A DNA stretch of 64,000 nt. It comes from Arenicola marina (lineage: Eukaryota > Annelida > Polychaeta > Arenicolidae). Shown in pieces: positions 36,874 through 50,800 of this stretch. The notes under the pieces were generated by a model. That model had not been told where the DNA came from and ran no database searches. It was given only the letters and a program-made list of their open reading frames with translations. Every line of letters begins with the position of its first letter. The first letter of the stretch is position 1. The translations under genes were made by a program, and so were the position numbers. The DNA lies in NCBI GenBank assembly GCA_964019135.1, contig CAXHSH010001412.1, positions 1 to 64,000 on the forward strand, in the 5' to 3' direction.

Positions 36874-37861
36874 GAACCTGAAAAGCGGTCAAGAATGGAC
36901 AACTAGAGCGCCATCATTCACCCGTTTGGAGAGGACGCTAGAGAGTACAAAAATGTTTTTTGTTTGACATTTTTTCGATGGAAACCAGGCGAAACAAAAC
37001 TAATGTAACAGATTGCGGATACCGCCCTAGAAACACCGAACCAATGATTGCTCAGGTGTCAGTTACCTTCCAGACACAATCAAGAGTGACACGTAAGCTT
37101 CTGTCATATTAACAGAAGTGTCCAAAATTGCAATTATGCAAACATCTCATAACTGTGAAAACAAGATCGGAGCAAAAAAAGGCAGGATATAAAGGGTTGC
37201 ATGATGTCTCCTAGCAGACAGAAGTTGTCAGAAACGGAGCCATCCACAAGAATCCCAAGATGAGGTAAGGTTAAAAGACAGGTGAGCTTGGATGGCAATG
37301 GCAGACAAATTTAATATGATTCTTCTGAATGGTCTTTGAATGACCATCGTGGCGAATAAATTACATCGTCGGAATGAGTCAATGTGGCAACGCATCAGCA
37401 TATATCGTTGAGGAGATTAAGACAAGCTACATTGGCATCAGAGCAAGTCTGATCAAGTTGTAATGGAAACGGGTAAGGAACTATCCACAGGAATTACAGT
37501 GAAAGACATTAATGGAAACTGTTCTTGGTGAAAACCGCGTAACGCCAGAAGCATACCAGAAATGGAAATAACCAGGACATTGAGACGACTTGTTCTCGCG
37601 TTATGCATCGGTGGATGACGGATAAGCAAGAATACGTATTTGAGACGAAGAATAGTTGCACATGACCGGGTTTAAAGAAGGATAAAAAGAATCTATGATT
37701 GGTGTCATGATACAAAATACATGAAATTTATCAAGGACAGAGATCAAGAGCATTTACACAAGAACGGTTTGATTGACGAATATGTGGAAAGACATAGGCG
37801 AGAGACGTCTAAAGTTCATTGTATGAATGCAGAGTTGCAGAGTAGAGCCAAAAGTGATTAA
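36874..37861 (+). repeat. Short B-type monomer with 14-bp deletion
   Basis: It is 988 bp. The T-run is interrupted (TTTTTTGTTTGACA), and 14 bases are missing between two CAAA words (GAAACAAAACTAATG in place of GAAACAAATATAATG...). It retains GAGAGTAC and GGACGCTAG, shared in part with the preceding monomer. It closes the diverged zone. Confidence 0.85.
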
Positions 37862-40800
37862 GAACCTGAAAAGCGGTCAAGAATGGACAACTAGAGCGCC
37901 ATCATTCACCCGTTTGGACAGAAAGCTAGAGAGAACAAAAATGTTTTTTTTGACATTTTTTCGATGGAAACCAGGCGAAACAAATATAATGTTGCAAAAC
38001 CAATGTAACAGATTGCGGATACCGCCCTGGAAACACCGAACCAATGATTGCTCAGGTGTCAGTTACCTTCCAGATGCAATCAAGAGTGACGCGTAAGCTT
38101 CTGTCATATTAACAGAAGTGTCCAAAATTGCAATTATGCAAACATCTCATAACTGTGAAAACAAGATCGGAGCAAAAAAAGGCAGGATATAAAGGGTTGC
38201 ATGATGTCTCCTAGCAGACAGAAGTTGTCAGAAACGGAGCCATCCACAAGAATCCCAAGATGAGGTAAGGTTAAAAGACAGGTGAGCTTGGATGGCAATG
38301 GCAGACAAATTTAATATGATTCTTCTGAATGGTCTTTGAATGACCATCGTGGCGAATAAATTACATCGTCGGAATGAGTCAATGTGGCAACGCATCAGCA
38401 TATATCGTTGAGGAGATTAAGACAAGCTACATTGACATCAGAGCAAGTCTGATCAAGTTGTAATGGAAACGGGTAAGGAACTATCCACAGGAATTACAGT
38501 GAAAGACATTAATGGAAACTGTACTTGGTGAAAACCGCGTAACGCCAGAAGCATACCAGAAATGGAAATAACCAGGACATTAAGACGACTTGTTCTCGCA
38601 TTATGCATCGGTGGATGACGGATAAGCAAGAATACGTATGTGAGACGAAGAATAGTTGCACAAGACCGGGTTTAAAGAAGGATAAAAAGAATCTATGATT
38701 GGTGTCATGATACAAAATACATGAAATTTATCAAGGACAGAGATCAAGAGCATTTACACAAGAACGGTTTGATTGACGAATATGTGGAAAGACATAGGCG
38801 AGAGACATCTAAAGTTCATTGTATGAATGCAGAGTTGCAGAGTAGAGCCAAAAGTGATTAAGAACCCGAAAAGCGATCAAGAATGGACAACTAGAGCGCC
38901 ATAGTTCACCCGTTAGGAGAGAAAGCTAGAGAGAACAAAAATGTTTTTTTTTACATTTTTTCGATGGAAACCAGGCGAAACAAATATAATGTTGCAAAAC
39001 TAATGTAACAGATTGCGGATACCGCCCTAGAAACACCCAACCAATGATTGCTCAGGTGTCAGTTACCTTCCAGATACAATCAAGAGTGACACGTAAGCTT
39101 CTGTCATATTAACAGAAGTGTCCAAAATTGCAATTATGCAAACATCTCATAACTGTGAAAACAATATCGGAGCAAAAAAAGTCAGGATATAAAGGGTTGC
39201 ATGATGTCTCCTAGCAGACAGAAGTTGTCAGAGACGGAGCCATCCACAAGAATCCCAAGATGAGGTAAGGTTAAAAGACAGGTGAGCTTGGATGGCAATG
39301 GCAGACAAATTTAATATGATTCTTCTGAATGGTCTTTGAATGACCATCGTGGCGAATAAATTACATCGTCGGAATGAGTCAATGTGGCAACGCATCAGCA
39401 TATATCGTTGAGGAGATTAAGACAAGCTACATTGGCATCAGAGCAAGTCTGATCAAGTTGTAATGGAAACGGGTAAGGAACTATCCACAGGAATTACAGT
39501 GAAAGACATTAATGGAAACTGTTCTTGGTGAAAACCGCGTAACGCCAGAAGCATACCAGAAATGGAAATAACCAGGACATTGAGACGACTTGTTCTCGCA
39601 TTATGCATCGGTGGATGACGGATAAGCAAGAATACGTATTTGAGACGAAGAATAGTTGCACATGACCGGGTTTAAAGAAGGATAAAAAGAATCTATGATT
39701 GGTGTCATGATACAAAATACATGAAATTGATCAAGGACAGAGATCAAGAGCATTTACACAAGAACGGTTTGATTGACGAATATGTGGAAAGACATAGGCG
39801 AGAGACGTCTAAAGTTCATTGTATGAATGCAGAGTTGCAGAGTAGAGCCAAAAGTGATTAAGAACCTGAAAAGCGGTCAAGAATGGACAACTAGAGCGCC
39901 ATAGTTCACCCGTTTGGAGAGAAAGCTAGAGAGAACAAAAATGTTTTTTTTTACATTTTTTCGATGGAAACCAGGCGAAACAAATATAATGTTGCAAAAC
40001 TAATGTAACAGATTGCGGATACCGCCCTAGAAACACCCAACCAATGATTGCTCAGGTGTCAGTTACCTTCCAGATACAATCAAGAGTGACACGTAAGCTT
40101 CTGTCATATTAACAGAAGTGTCTAAAGTTGCAATTATGCAAACATCTCATAACTGTGAAAACAATATCGGAGCAAAAAAAGTCAGGATATAAAGAGTTGC
40201 ATGATGTCTCCTAGCCGACAGAAGTTGTCAGAGACGGAGCCATCCACAAGAATCCCAAGATGAGGTAAGGTTAAAAGACAGGTGAGCTTGGATGGCAATG
40301 GCAGACAAATTTAATATGATTCTTCTGAATGGTCTTTGAATGACCATCGTGGCGAATAAATTACATCGTCGGAATGAGTCAATGTGGCAACGCATCAGCA
40401 TATATCGTTGAGGAGATTAAGACAAGCTACATTGGCATCAGAGCAAGTCTGATCAAGTTGTAATGGAAACGGGTAAGGAACTATCCACAGGAATTACAGT
40501 GAAAGACATTAATGGAAACTGTTCTTGGTGAAAACCGCGTAACGCCAGAAGCATACCAGAAATGGAAATAACCAGGACATTAAGACGACTTGTTCTCGCG
40601 TTATGCATCGGTGGATGACGGATAAGCAAGAATACGTATTTGAGACGAAGAATAGTTGCACATGACCGGGTTTAAAGAAGGATAAAAAGAATCTATGATT
40701 GGTGTCATGATACAAAATACATGAAATTTATCAAGGACAGAGATCAAGAGCATTTACACAAGAACGGTTTGATTGACGAATATGTGGAAAGACATAGGCG

Positions 40801-42861
40801 AGAGACGTCTAAAGTTCATTGTATGAATGCAGAGTTGCAGAGTAGAGCCAAAAGTGATTAAGAACCTGAAAAGCGGTCAAGAATGGACAACTAGAGCGCC
40901 ATCATTCACCCGTTTGGAGAGAAAGCTAGAGAGAACAAAAATGTTTTTTTTGACATTTTTTCGATGGAAACCAGGCGAAACAAATATAATGTTGCAAAAC
41001 CAATGTAACAGATTGCGGATACCGCCCTGGAAACACCGAACCAATGATTGCTCAGGTGTCAGTTACCTTCCAGATGCAATCAAGAGTGACGCGTAAGCTT
41101 CTGTCATATTAACAGAAGTGTCCAAAATTGCAATTATGCAAACATCTCATAACTGTGAAAACAAGATCGGAGCAAAAAAAGGCAGGATATAAAGGGTTGC
41201 ATGATGTCTCCTAGCAGACAGAAGTTGTCAGAAACGGAGCCATCCACAAGAATCCCAAGATGAGGTAAGGTTAAAAGACAGGTGAGCTTGGATGGCAATG
41301 GCAGACAAATTTAATATGATTCTTCTGAATGGTCTTTGAATGACCATCGTGGCGAATAAATTACATCGTCGGAATGAGTCAATGTGGCAACGCATCAGCA
41401 TATATCGTTGAGGAGATTAAGACAAGCTACATTGACATCAGAGCAAGTCTGATCAAGTTGTAATGGAAACGGGTAAGGAACTATCCACAGGAATTACAGT
41501 GAAAGACATTAATGGAAACTGTACTTGGTGAAAACCGCGTAACGCCAGAAGCATACCAGAAATGGAAATAACCAGGACATTAAGACGACTTGTTCTCGCA
41601 TTATGCATCGGTGGATGACGGATAAGCAAGAATACGTATGTGAGACGAAGAATAGTTGCACATGACCGGGTTTAAAGAAGGATAAAAAGAATCTATGTTT
41701 GGTGTCATGATACAAAATACATGAAATTTATCAAGGACAGAGATCAAGAGCATTTACACAAGAACGGTTTGATTGACGAATATGTGGAAAGACATAGGCG
41801 AGAGACATCTAAAGTTCATTGTATGAATGCAGAGTTGCAGAGTAGAGCCAAAAGTGATTAAGAACCCGAAAAGCGATCAAGAATGGACAACTAGAGCGCC
41901 ATAGTTCACCCGTTTGGAGAGAAAGCTAGAGAGAACAAAAATGTTTTTTTTGACATTTTTTCGATGGAAACCAGGCGAAACAAATATAATGTTGCAAAAC
42001 TAATGTAACAGATTGCGGATACCGCCCTAGAAACACCCAACCAATGATTGCTCAGGTGTCAGTTACCTTCCAGATACAATCAAGAGTGACACGTAAGCTT
42101 CTGTCATATTAACAGAAGTGTCCAAAATTGCAATTATGCAAACATCTCATAACTGTGAAAACAATATCGGAGCAAAAAAAGTCAGGATATAAAGGGTTGC
42201 ATGATGTCTCCTAGCCGACAGAAGTTGTCAGAGACGGAGCCATCCACAAGAATCCCAAGATGAGGTAAGGTTAAAAGACAGGTGAGCTTGGATGGCAATG
42301 GCAGACAAATTTAATATGATTCTTCTGAATGGTCTTTGAATGACCATCGTGGCGAATAAATTACATCGTCGGAATGAGTCAATGTGGCAACGCATCAGCA
42401 TATATCGTTGAGGAGATTAAGATAAGCTACATTGGCATCAGAGCAAGTCTGATCAAGTTGTAATGGAAACGGGTAAGGAACTATCCACAGGAATTACAGT
42501 GAAAGACATTAATGGAAACTGTTCTTGGTGAAAACCGCGTAACGCCAGAAGCATACCAGAAATGGAAATAACCAGGACATTGAGACGACTTGTTCTCGCA
42601 TTATGCATCGGTGGATGACGGATAAGCAAGAATACGTATTTGAGACGAAGAATAGTTGCACATGACCGGGTTTAAAGAAGGATAAAAAGAATCTATGATT
42701 GGTGTCATGATACAAAATACATGAAATTTATCAAGGACAGAGATCAAGAGCATTTACACAAGAACGGTTTGATTGACGAATATGTGGAAAGACATAGGCG
42801 AGAGACGTCTAAAGTTCATTGTATGAATGCAGAGTTGCAGAGTAGAGCCAAAAGTGATTAA
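37862..42861 (+). repeat. A-B-B triplet region
   Basis: Monomers from 37862 to 42861 run A, B, B, A, B, and the next B at 42862 completes the second triplet. The A monomers have ACGTATGTGAG and TTGACATC. The B monomers have TTCTTGG. The two triplets repeat at 3000 bp but differ at several sites (CGTTAGGAG, CACAAGACC, ATCTATGTTTGG), so they are older than the identical 3-mers at 24-30 kb. Confidence 0.8.
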
Positions 42862-45800
42862 GAACCTGAAAAGCGGTCAAGAATGGACAACTAGAGCGCC
42901 ATCATTCACCCGTTTGGAGAGAAAGCTAGAGAGAACAAAAATGTTTTTTTGTCATTTTTTCGATGGAAACCAGGCGAAACAAATATAATGTTGCAAAACT
43001 AATGTAACAGATTGCGGATACCGCCCTAGAAACACCCAACCAATGATTGTTCAGGTGTCAGTTACCTTCCAGATACAATCAAGAGTGACACGTAAGCTTC
43101 TGTCATATTAACAGAAGTGTCTAAAATTGCAATTATGCAAACATCTCATAACTGTGAAAACAATATCGGAGCAAAAAAAGTCAGGATATAAAGGGTTGCA
43201 TGATGTCTCCTAGCCGACAGAAGTTGTCAGAGACGGAGCCATCCACAAGAATCCCAAGATGAGGTAAGGTTAAAAGACAGGTGAGCTTGGATGGCAATGG
43301 CAGACAAATTTAATATGATTCTTCTGAATGGTCTTTGAATGACCATCGTGGCGAATAAATTACATCGTCGGAATGAGTCAATGTGGCAACGCATCAGCAT
43401 ATATCGTTGAGGAGATTAAGACAAGCTACATTAGCATCAGAGCAAGTCTGATCAAGTTGTAATGGAAACGGGTAATGAACTATCCACAGGAATTACAGTG
43501 AAAGACATTAATGGAAACTGTTCTTGGTGAAAACCGCGTAACGCCAGAAGCATACCAGAAATGGAAATAACCAGGACATTGAGACGACTTGTTCTCGCAT
43601 TATGCATCGGTGGATGACGGATAAGCAAGAATACGTATTTGAGACGAAGAATAGTTGCACATGACCGGGTTTAAAGAAGGATAAAAAGAATCTATGCTTG
43701 GTGTCATGATACAAAATACATGAAATTTATCAAGGACAGAGATCAAGAGCATTTACACAAGAACGGTTTGATTGACGAATATGTGGAAAGACATAGGCGA
43801 GAGACGTCTAAAGTTCATTGTATGAATGCAGAGTTGCAGAGTAGAGCCAAAAGTGATTAAGAACCTGAAAAGCGGTCAAGAATGGACAACTAGAGCGCCA
43901 TCATTCACCCGTTTGGAGAGAAAGCTAGAGAGAACAAAAATGTTTTTTTTGACATTTTTTCGATGGAAACCAGGCGAAACAAATATAATGTTGCAAAACC
44001 AATGTAACAGATTGCGGATACCGCCCTGGAAACACCGAACCAATGATTGCTCAGGTGTCAGTTACCTTCCAGATGCAATCAAGAGTGACGCGTAAGCTTC
44101 TGTCATATTAACAGAAGTGTCCAAAATTGCAATTATGCAAACATCTCATAACTGTGAAAACAAGATCGGAGCAAAAAAAGGCAGGATATAAAGGGTTGCA
44201 TGATGTCTCCTAGCAGACAGAAGTTGTCAGAAACGGAGCCATCCACAAGAATCCCAAGATGAGGTAAGGTTAAAAGACAGGTGAGCTTGGATGGCAATGG
44301 CAGACAAATTTAATATGATTCTTCTGAATGGTCTTTGAATGACCATCGTGGCGAATAAATTACATCGTCGGAATGAGTCAATGTGGCAACGCATCAGCAT
44401 ATATCGTTGAGGAGATTAAGACAAGCTACATTGACATCAGAGCAAGTCTGATCAAGTTGTAATGGAAACGGGTAAGGAACTATCCACAGGAATTACAGTG
44501 AAAGACATTAATGGAAACTGTACTTGGTGAAAACCGCGTAACGCCAGAAGCATACCAGAAATGGAAATAACCAGGACATTAAGACGACTTGTTCTCGCAT
44601 TATGCATCGGTGGATGACGGATAAGCAAGAATACGTATTTGAGACGAAGAATAGTTGCACATGACCGGGTTTAAAGAAGGATAAAAAGAATCTATGATTG
44701 GTGTCATGATACAAAATACATGAAATTTATCAAGGACAGAGATCAAGAGCATTTACACAAGAACGGTTTGATTGACGAATATGTGGAAAGACATAGGCGA
44801 GAGACGTCTAAAGTTCATTGTATGAATGCAGAGTTGCAGAGTAGAGCCAAAAGTGATTAAGAACCCGAAAAGCGATCAAGAATGGACAACTAGAGCGAAA
44901 TAGTTCACCCGTTTGGAGAGAAAGCTAGAGAGAACAAAAATGTTTTTTTTGACATTTTTTCGATGGAAACCAGGCGAAACAAATATAATGTTGCAAAACT
45001 AATGTAACAGATGGCGGATACCGCCCTAGAAACACCCAACCAATGATTGCTCAGGTGTCAGTTACCTTCCAGATACAATCAAGAGTGACACGTAAGCTTC
45101 TGTCATGTTAACAGAAGTGTCCAAAATTGCAATTATGCAAACATCTCATAACTGTGAAAACAAGATCGGAGCAAAAAAAGGCAGGATATAAAGGGTTGCA
45201 TGATGTCTCCTAGCAGACAGAAGTTGTCAGAAACGGAGCCATCCACAAGAATCCCAAGATGAGGTAAGGTTAAAAGACAGGTGAGCTTGGATGGCAATGG
45301 CAGACAAATTTAATATGATTCTTCTGAATGGTCTTTGAATGACCATCGTGGCGAATAAATTACATCGTCGGAATGAGTCAATGTGGCAACGCATCAGCAT
45401 ATATCGTTGAGGAGATTAAGACAAGCTACATTGACATCAGAGCAAGTCTGATCAAGTTGTAATGGAAACGGGTAAGGAACTATCCACAGGAATTACAGTG
45501 AAAGACATTAATGGAAACTGTACTTGGTGAAAACCGCGTAACGCCGGAAGCATACCAGAAATGGAAATAACCAGGACATTAAGACGACTTGTTCTCGCAT
45601 TATGCATCGGTGGATGACGGATAAGCAAGAATACGTATTTGAGACGAAGAATAGTTGCACATGACCGGGTTTAAAGAAGGATAAAAAGAATCTATGATTG
45701 GTGTCATGATACAAAATACATGAAATTTATCAAGGACAGAGATCAAGAGCATTTACACAAGAACGGTTTGATTGACGAATATGTGGAAAGACATAGGCGA

Positions 45801-47861
45801 GAGACATCTAAAGTTCATTGTATGAATGCAGAGTTGCAGAGTAGAGCCAAAAGTGATTAAGAACCCGAAAAGCGATCAAGAATGGACAACTAGAGCGCCA
45901 TAGTTCACCCGTTTGGAGAGAAAGCTAGAGAGAACAAAAATGTTTTTTTTGACATTTTTTCGATGGAAACCAGGCGAAACAAATATAATGTTGCAAAACT
46001 AATGTAACAGATTGCGGATACCGCCCTAGAAACACCCAACCAATGATTGCTCAGGTGTCAGTTACCTTCCAGATACAATCAAGAGTGACACGTAAGCTTC
46101 TGTCATATTAACAGAAGTGTCTAAAATTGCAATTATGCAAACATCTCATAACTGTGAAAACAATATCGGAGCAAAAAAAGTCAGGATATAAAGGGTTGCA
46201 TGATGTCTCCTAGCCGACAGAAGTTGTCAGAGACGGAGCCATCCACAAGAATCCCAAGATGAGGTAAGGTTAAAAGACAGGTGAGCTTGGATGGCAATGG
46301 CAGACAAATTTAATATGATTCTTCTGAATGGTCTTTGAATGACCATCGTGGCGAATAAATTACATCGTCGGAATGAGTCAATGTGGCAACGCATCAGCAT
46401 ATATCGTTGAGGAGATTAAGACAAGCTACATTGGCATCAGAGCAAGTCTGATCAAGTTGTAATGGAAACGGGTAAGGAACTATCCACAGGAATTACAGTG
46501 AAAGACATTAATGGAAACTGTTCTTGGTGAAAACCGCGTAACGCCAGAAGCATACCAGAAATGGAAATAACCAGGACATTGAGACGACTTGTTCTCGCAT
46601 TATGCATCGGTGGATGACGGATAAGCAAGAATACGTATTTGAGACGAAGAATAGTTGCACATGACCGGGTTTAAAGAAGGATAAAAAGAATCTATGATTG
46701 GTGTCATGATACAAAATACATGAAATTTATCAAGGACAGAGATCAAGAGCATTTACACAAGAACGGTTTGATTGACGAATATGTGGAAAGACATAGGCGA
46801 GAGACGTCTAAAGTTCATTGTATGAATGCAGAGTTGCAGAGTAGAGCCAAAAGTGATTAAGAACCTGAAAAGCGGTCAAGAATGGACAACTAGAGCGCCA
46901 TCATTCACCCGTTTGGAGGGAAAGCTAGAGAGAACAAAAATGTTTTTTTTTGACATTTTTTCGATGGAAACCAGGCGAAACAAATATAATGTTGCAAAAC
47001 CAATGTAACAGATTGCGGATACCGCCCTGGAAACACCGAACCAATGATTGCTCAGGTGTCAGTTACCTTCCAGATGCAATCAAGAGTGACGCGTAAGCTT
47101 CTGTCATATTAACAGAAGTGTCCAAAATTGCAATTATGCAAACATCTCATAACTGTGAAAACAAGATCGGAGCAAAAAAAGGCAGGATATAAAGGGTTGC
47201 ATGATGTCTCCTAGCAGACAGAAGTTGTCAGAAACGGAGCCATCCACAAGAATCCCAAGATGAGGTAAGGTTAAAAGACAGGTGAGCTTGGATGGCAATG
47301 GCAGACAAATTTAATATGATTCTTCTGAATGGCCTTTGAATGACCATCGTGGCGAATAAATTACATCGTCGGAATGAGTCAATGTGGCAACGCATCAGCA
47401 TATATCGTTGAGGAGATTTAGGCAAGCTACATTGACATCAGAGCAAGTCTGATCAAGTTGTAATGGAAACGGGTAAGGAACTATCCACAGGAATTACAGT
47501 GAAAGACATTAATGGAAACTGTACTTGGTGAAAACCGCGTAACGCCAGAAGCATACCAGAAATGGAAATAACCAGGACATTAAGACGACTTGTTCTCGCA
47601 TTATGCATCGGTGGATGACGGATAAGCAAGAATACGTATGTGAGACGAAGAATAGTTGCACATGACCGGGTTTCGAGAAGGATAAAAAGAATCTATGATT
47701 GGTGTCATGATACAAAATACATGAAATTTATCAAGGACAGAGATCAAGAGCATTTACACAAGAACGGTTTGATTGACGAATATGTGGAAAGACATAGGCG
47801 AGAGACATCTAAAGTTCATTGTATGAATGCAGAGTTGCAGAGTAGAGCCAAAAGTGATTAA
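42862..47861 (+). repeat. 5-monomer HOR, copy 1 (B-A-B-B-A)
   Basis: Private markers by monomer: (1) B with ATTAGCATC, GGTAATGAAC and ATGCTTGG; (2) A with TTGACATC; (3) B with GATGGCGG, CATGTTAAC and CGCCGGAAG; (4) B with GTCTAAAATT; (5) A with GGAGGGAAAG, nine T's, TGGCCTTTG, GTATGTGAG and TTTCGAGAAGG. The first monomer has seven T's and an A-like start, so this copy is 5000 bp. Confidence 0.88.
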
Positions 47862-50800
47862 GAACCCGAAAAGCGATCAAGAATGGACAACTAGAGCGCC
47901 ATAGTTCACCCGTTTGGAGAGAAAGCTAGAGAGAACAAAAATGTTTTTTTTGACATTTTTTCGATGGAAACCAGGCGAAACAAATATAATGTTGCAAAAC
48001 TAATGTAACAGATTGCGGATACCGCCCTAGAAACACCCAACCAATGATTGCTCAGGTGTCAGTTACCTTCCAGATACAATCAAGAGTGACACGTAAGCTT
48101 CTGTCATATTAACAGAAGTGTCCAAAATTGCAATTATGCAAACATCTCATAACTGTGAAAACAATATCGGAGCAAAAAAAGTCAGGATATAAAGGGTTGC
48201 ATGATGTCTCCTAGCCGACAGAAGTTGTCAGAGACGGAGCCATCCACAAGAATCCCAAGATGAGGTAAGGTTAAAAGACAGGTGAGCTTGGATGGCAATG
48301 GCAGACAAATTTAATATGATTCTTCTGAATGGTCTTTGAATGACCATCGTGGCGAATAAATTACATCGTCGGAATGAGTCAATGTGGCAACGCATCAGCA
48401 TATATCGTTGAGGAGATTAAGACAAGCTACATTAGCATCAGAGCAAGTCTGATCAAGTTGTAATGGAAACGGGTAATGAACTATCCACAGGAATTACAGT
48501 GAAAGACATTAATGGAAACTGTTCTTGGTGAAAACCGCGTAACGCCAGAAGCATACCAGAAATGGAAATAACCAGGACATTGAGACGACTTGTTCTCGCA
48601 TTATGCATCGGTGGATGACGGATACGCAAGAATACGTATTTGAGACGAAGAATAGTTGCACATGACCGGGTTTAAAGAAGGATAAAAAGAATCTATGCTT
48701 GGTGTCATGATACAAAATACATGAAATTTATCAAGGACAGAGATCAAGAGCATTTACACAAGAACGGTTTGATTGACGAATATGTGGAAAGACATAGGCG
48801 AGAGACGTCTAAAGTTCATTGTATGAATGCAGAGTTGCAGAGTAGAGCCAAAAGTGATTAAGAACCTGAAAAGCGGTCAAGAATGGACAACTAGAGCGCC
48901 ATCATTCACCCGTTTGGAGAGAAAGCTAGAGAGAACAAAAATGTTTTTTTTGACATTTTTTCGATGGAAACCAGGCGAAACAAATATAATGTTGCAAAAC
49001 CAATGTAACAGATTGCGGATACCGCCCTGGAAACACCGAACCAATGATTGCTCAGGTGTCAGTTACCTTCCAGATGCAATCAAGAGTGACGCGTAAGCTT
49101 CTGTCATATTAACAGAAGTGTCCAAAATTGCAATTATGCAAACATCTCATAACTGTGAAAACAAGATCGGAGCAAAAAAAGGCAGGATATAAAGGGTTGC
49201 ATGATGTCTCCTAGCAGACAGAAGTTGTCAGAAACGGAGCCATCCACAAGAATCCCAAGATGAGGTAAGGTTAAAAGACAGGTGAGCTTGGATGGCAATG
49301 GCAGACAAATTTAATATGATTCTTCTGAATGGTCTTTGAATGACCATCGTGGCGAATAAATTACATCGTCGGAATGAGTCAATGTGGCAACGCATCAGCA
49401 TATATCGTTGAGGAGATTAAGACAAGCTACATTGACATCAGAGCAAGTCTGATCAAGTTGTAATGGAAACGGGTAAGGAACTATCCACAGGAATTACAGT
49501 GACAGACATTAATGGAAACTGTACTTGGTGAAAACCGCGTAACGCCAGAAGCATACCAGAAATGGAAATAACCAGGACATTAAGACGACTTGTTCTCGCA
49601 TTATGCATCGGTGGATGACGGATAAGCAAGAATACGTATTTGAGACGAAGAATAGTTGCACATGACCGGGTTTAAAGAAGGATAAAAAGAATCTATGATT
49701 GGTGTCATGATACAAAATACATGAAATTTATCAAGGACAGAGATCAAGAGCATTTACACAAGAACGGTTTGATTGACGAATATGTGGAAAGACATAGGCG
49801 AGAGACGTCTAAAGTTCATTGTATGAATGCAGAGTTGCAGAGTAGAGCCAAAAGTGATTAAGAACCCGAAAAGCGATCAAGAATGGACAACTAGAGCGAA
49901 ATAGTTCACCCGTTTGGAGAGAAAGCTAGAGAGAACAAAAATGTTTTTTTTGACATTTTTTCGATGGAAACCAGGCGAAACAAATATAATGTTGCAAAAC
50001 TAATGTAACAGATGGCGGATACCGCCCTAGAAACACCCAACCAATCATTGCTCAGGTGTCAGTTACCTTCCAGATACAATCAAGAGTGACACGTAAGCTT
50101 CTGTCATGTTAACAGAAGTGTCCAAAATTGCAATTATGCAAACATCTCATAACTGTGAAAACAAGATCGGAGCAAAAAAAGGCAGGATATAAAGGGTTGC
50201 ATGATGTCTCCTAGCAGACAGAAGTTGTCAGAAACGGAGCCATCCACAAGAATCCCAAGATGAGGTAAGGTTAAAAGACAGGTGAGCTTGGATGGCAATG
50301 GCAGACAAATTTAATATGATTCTTCTGAATGGTCTTTGAATGACCATCGTGGCGAATAAATTACATCGTCGGAATGAGTCAATGTGGCAACGCATCAGCA
50401 TATATCGTTGAGGAGATTAAGACAAGCTACATTGACATCAGAGCAAGTCTGATCAAGTTGTAATGGAAACGGGTAAGGAACTATCCACAGGAATTACAGT
50501 GAAAGACATTAATGGAAACTGTACTTGGTGAAAACCGCGTAACGCCGGAAGCATACCAGAAATGGAAATAACCAGGACATTAAGACGACTTGTTCTCGCA
50601 TTATGCATCGGTGGATGACGGATAAGCAAGAATACGTATTTGAGACGAAGAATAGTTGCACATGACCGGGTTTAAAGAAGGATAAAAAGAATCTATGATT
50701 GGTGTCATGATACAAAATACATGAAATTTATCAAGGACAGAGATCAAGAGCATTTACACAAGAACGGTTTGATTGACGAATATGTGGAAAGACATAGGCG

